From Methanomicrobiales archaeon (GTDB lineage Archaea > Halobacteriota > Methanomicrobia > Methanomicrobiales > Methanospirillaceae), in assembly GCA_025360805.1 (NCBI GenBank), contig JANYBK010000070.1:1-33422 (forward strand): DNA of 33,422 bases. Direction: 5' to 3'. Made by a program: the position numbers and the translations under genes. Positions 32,934 to 33,422 of this stretch are shown one piece after another; the stretch's first letter is position 1; every line of letters starts with the position of its first letter. A model generated the notes under the pieces. It was not told the DNA's origin. It made no database searches and saw nothing but the letters and a program-made list of their open reading frames with translations.

Positions 32934-33422
32934 TTACCGGAAAAACCGTATCTCCGGGTCCGTCCATGATCCGGTCAACCGTCCAGAAAGAGCGAGGTTT
33001 CCGCAGACTTTTTCCGTCTCTTTCAAGAGTGGACGTGCGGTTGTTCCGGCAAGGGGGGTTCCCGGCAAAGGGATGAACCGATGAACATGGACTTTTCCTG
33101 ACCGTGCCACCTGCCGGATCAGGTTGACGGTCGCTAACTGCTCATCGTCACTCTCGAAAGGGAAACCAACAATAAAGTCAACAACGGGGGTGATTCCGGA
33201 TTCTGTGCAGAGTGCTACTGCATGGATTACATCATCCACATTGTGCCCGCGATGCAATTGTTCCAGTACCGCATCACTTCCCGACTGGGCTCCGAAATGC
33301 AGTTTTGTGTTCGTACAGTACCGGTTCACGAGTGAAAGGGACTCTTTGCAGATAAATTCCGGGCGTACTTCTGATGGAAACGTTCCAAAGTAGATTTTGT
33401 TGTGAAGTTTTTTGAAAAGTGT
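32934..33422 (-). CDS. Radical SAM protein, C-terminal part (gene continues beyond right edge)
   Basis: The minus strand is open for 163 codons from the right edge to the TAA at 32934-32936. The visible part reads KIYFGTFPSEVRPEF, then LHFGAQSGSDAVLEQLHRGH and VVDFIVGFPFESDDEQ. These are features of the later half of a radical SAM (Elp3/MiaB/B12-binding-like) barrel: the GxQSGS strand, the RGH after it, and the GFPxE motif. The cluster-binding Cys motif would lie upstream, outside the window. It resembles, from memory, archaeal B12-binding/radical SAM proteins of the MJ_1487 type. Its last 42 codons have a decayed copy at 30937-31062. Confidence 0.8.
   Translation of the reverse strand, partial: TLFKKLHNKIYFGTFPSEVRPEFICKESLSLVNRYCTNTKLHFGAQSGSDAVLEQLHRGHNVDDVIHAVALCTESGITPVVDFIVGFPFESDDEQLATVNLIRQVARSGKVHVHRFIPLPGTPLAGTTARPLLKETEKVCGNLALSGRLTGSWTDPEIRFFR

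Overview
The window looks like chromosomal DNA of a methanogenic archaeon, most likely of the order Methanomicrobiales. This is an inference from gene content: a euryarchaeal arl (archaellum) cluster followed by a che cluster that contains the archaea-specific adaptor CheF; archaeal-type Pelota, ABCE1 and NFACT proteins; a SPASM radical SAM protein resembling a methanogen family; and a long-type FKBP. No rRNA, tRNA, CRISPR array, insertion sequence or integrase was recognised.

Layout. Positions 1-4157 (minus) hold the N-terminal part of a giant protein made almost only of 34-residue TPR units (about 40 in the window; the gene runs off the left edge). Upstream of it, 4158-4635 holds a decayed copy of that gene's 5' end and the start of the arl transcription unit. 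Positions 4636-13074 (plus) encode the archaellum machinery: an ArlC/D/E fusion, an ArlF/ArlG-type pair, ArlH, ArlI, ArlJ, an unrecognised two-TM acidic protein and CheF. Positions 13143-18921 (plus) encode CheY, CheB, CheA, CheC, CheD and a secreted beta-propeller protein. No archaellin, CheW, CheR or receptor gene lies in the window.

Positions 18967-25319 form a ribosome rescue and quality-control block. On the minus strand are an EMC6-like membrane protein, ABCE1/Rli1 and a helical-repeat protein of unknown function. Divergently on the plus strand are NFACT (RqcH/Rqc2/NEMF family) and Pelota, which overlap. By family knowledge, Pelota plus ABCE1 split stalled ribosomes, and NFACT proteins act on the obstructed large subunits that result.

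Positions 25364-27730 carry a TIG-domain lipoprotein and a divergent SPASM radical SAM enzyme. A visibly AT-rich patch at about 27780-28960 follows, with a duplicated zinc-ribbon protein, a YidD homologue (mainly a bacterial family) and a small Cys-rich orphan. Positions 29025-30916 carry an FKBP isomerase, a CYTH phosphohydrolase/cyclase and a metallophosphoesterase. Positions 31119-32444 (minus) encode a two-unit TMEM175-like membrane protein. It lies between a truncated, stop-containing copy of a radical SAM gene's 3' end (30937-31062) and the intact 3' end of such a gene (32934 to the right edge).
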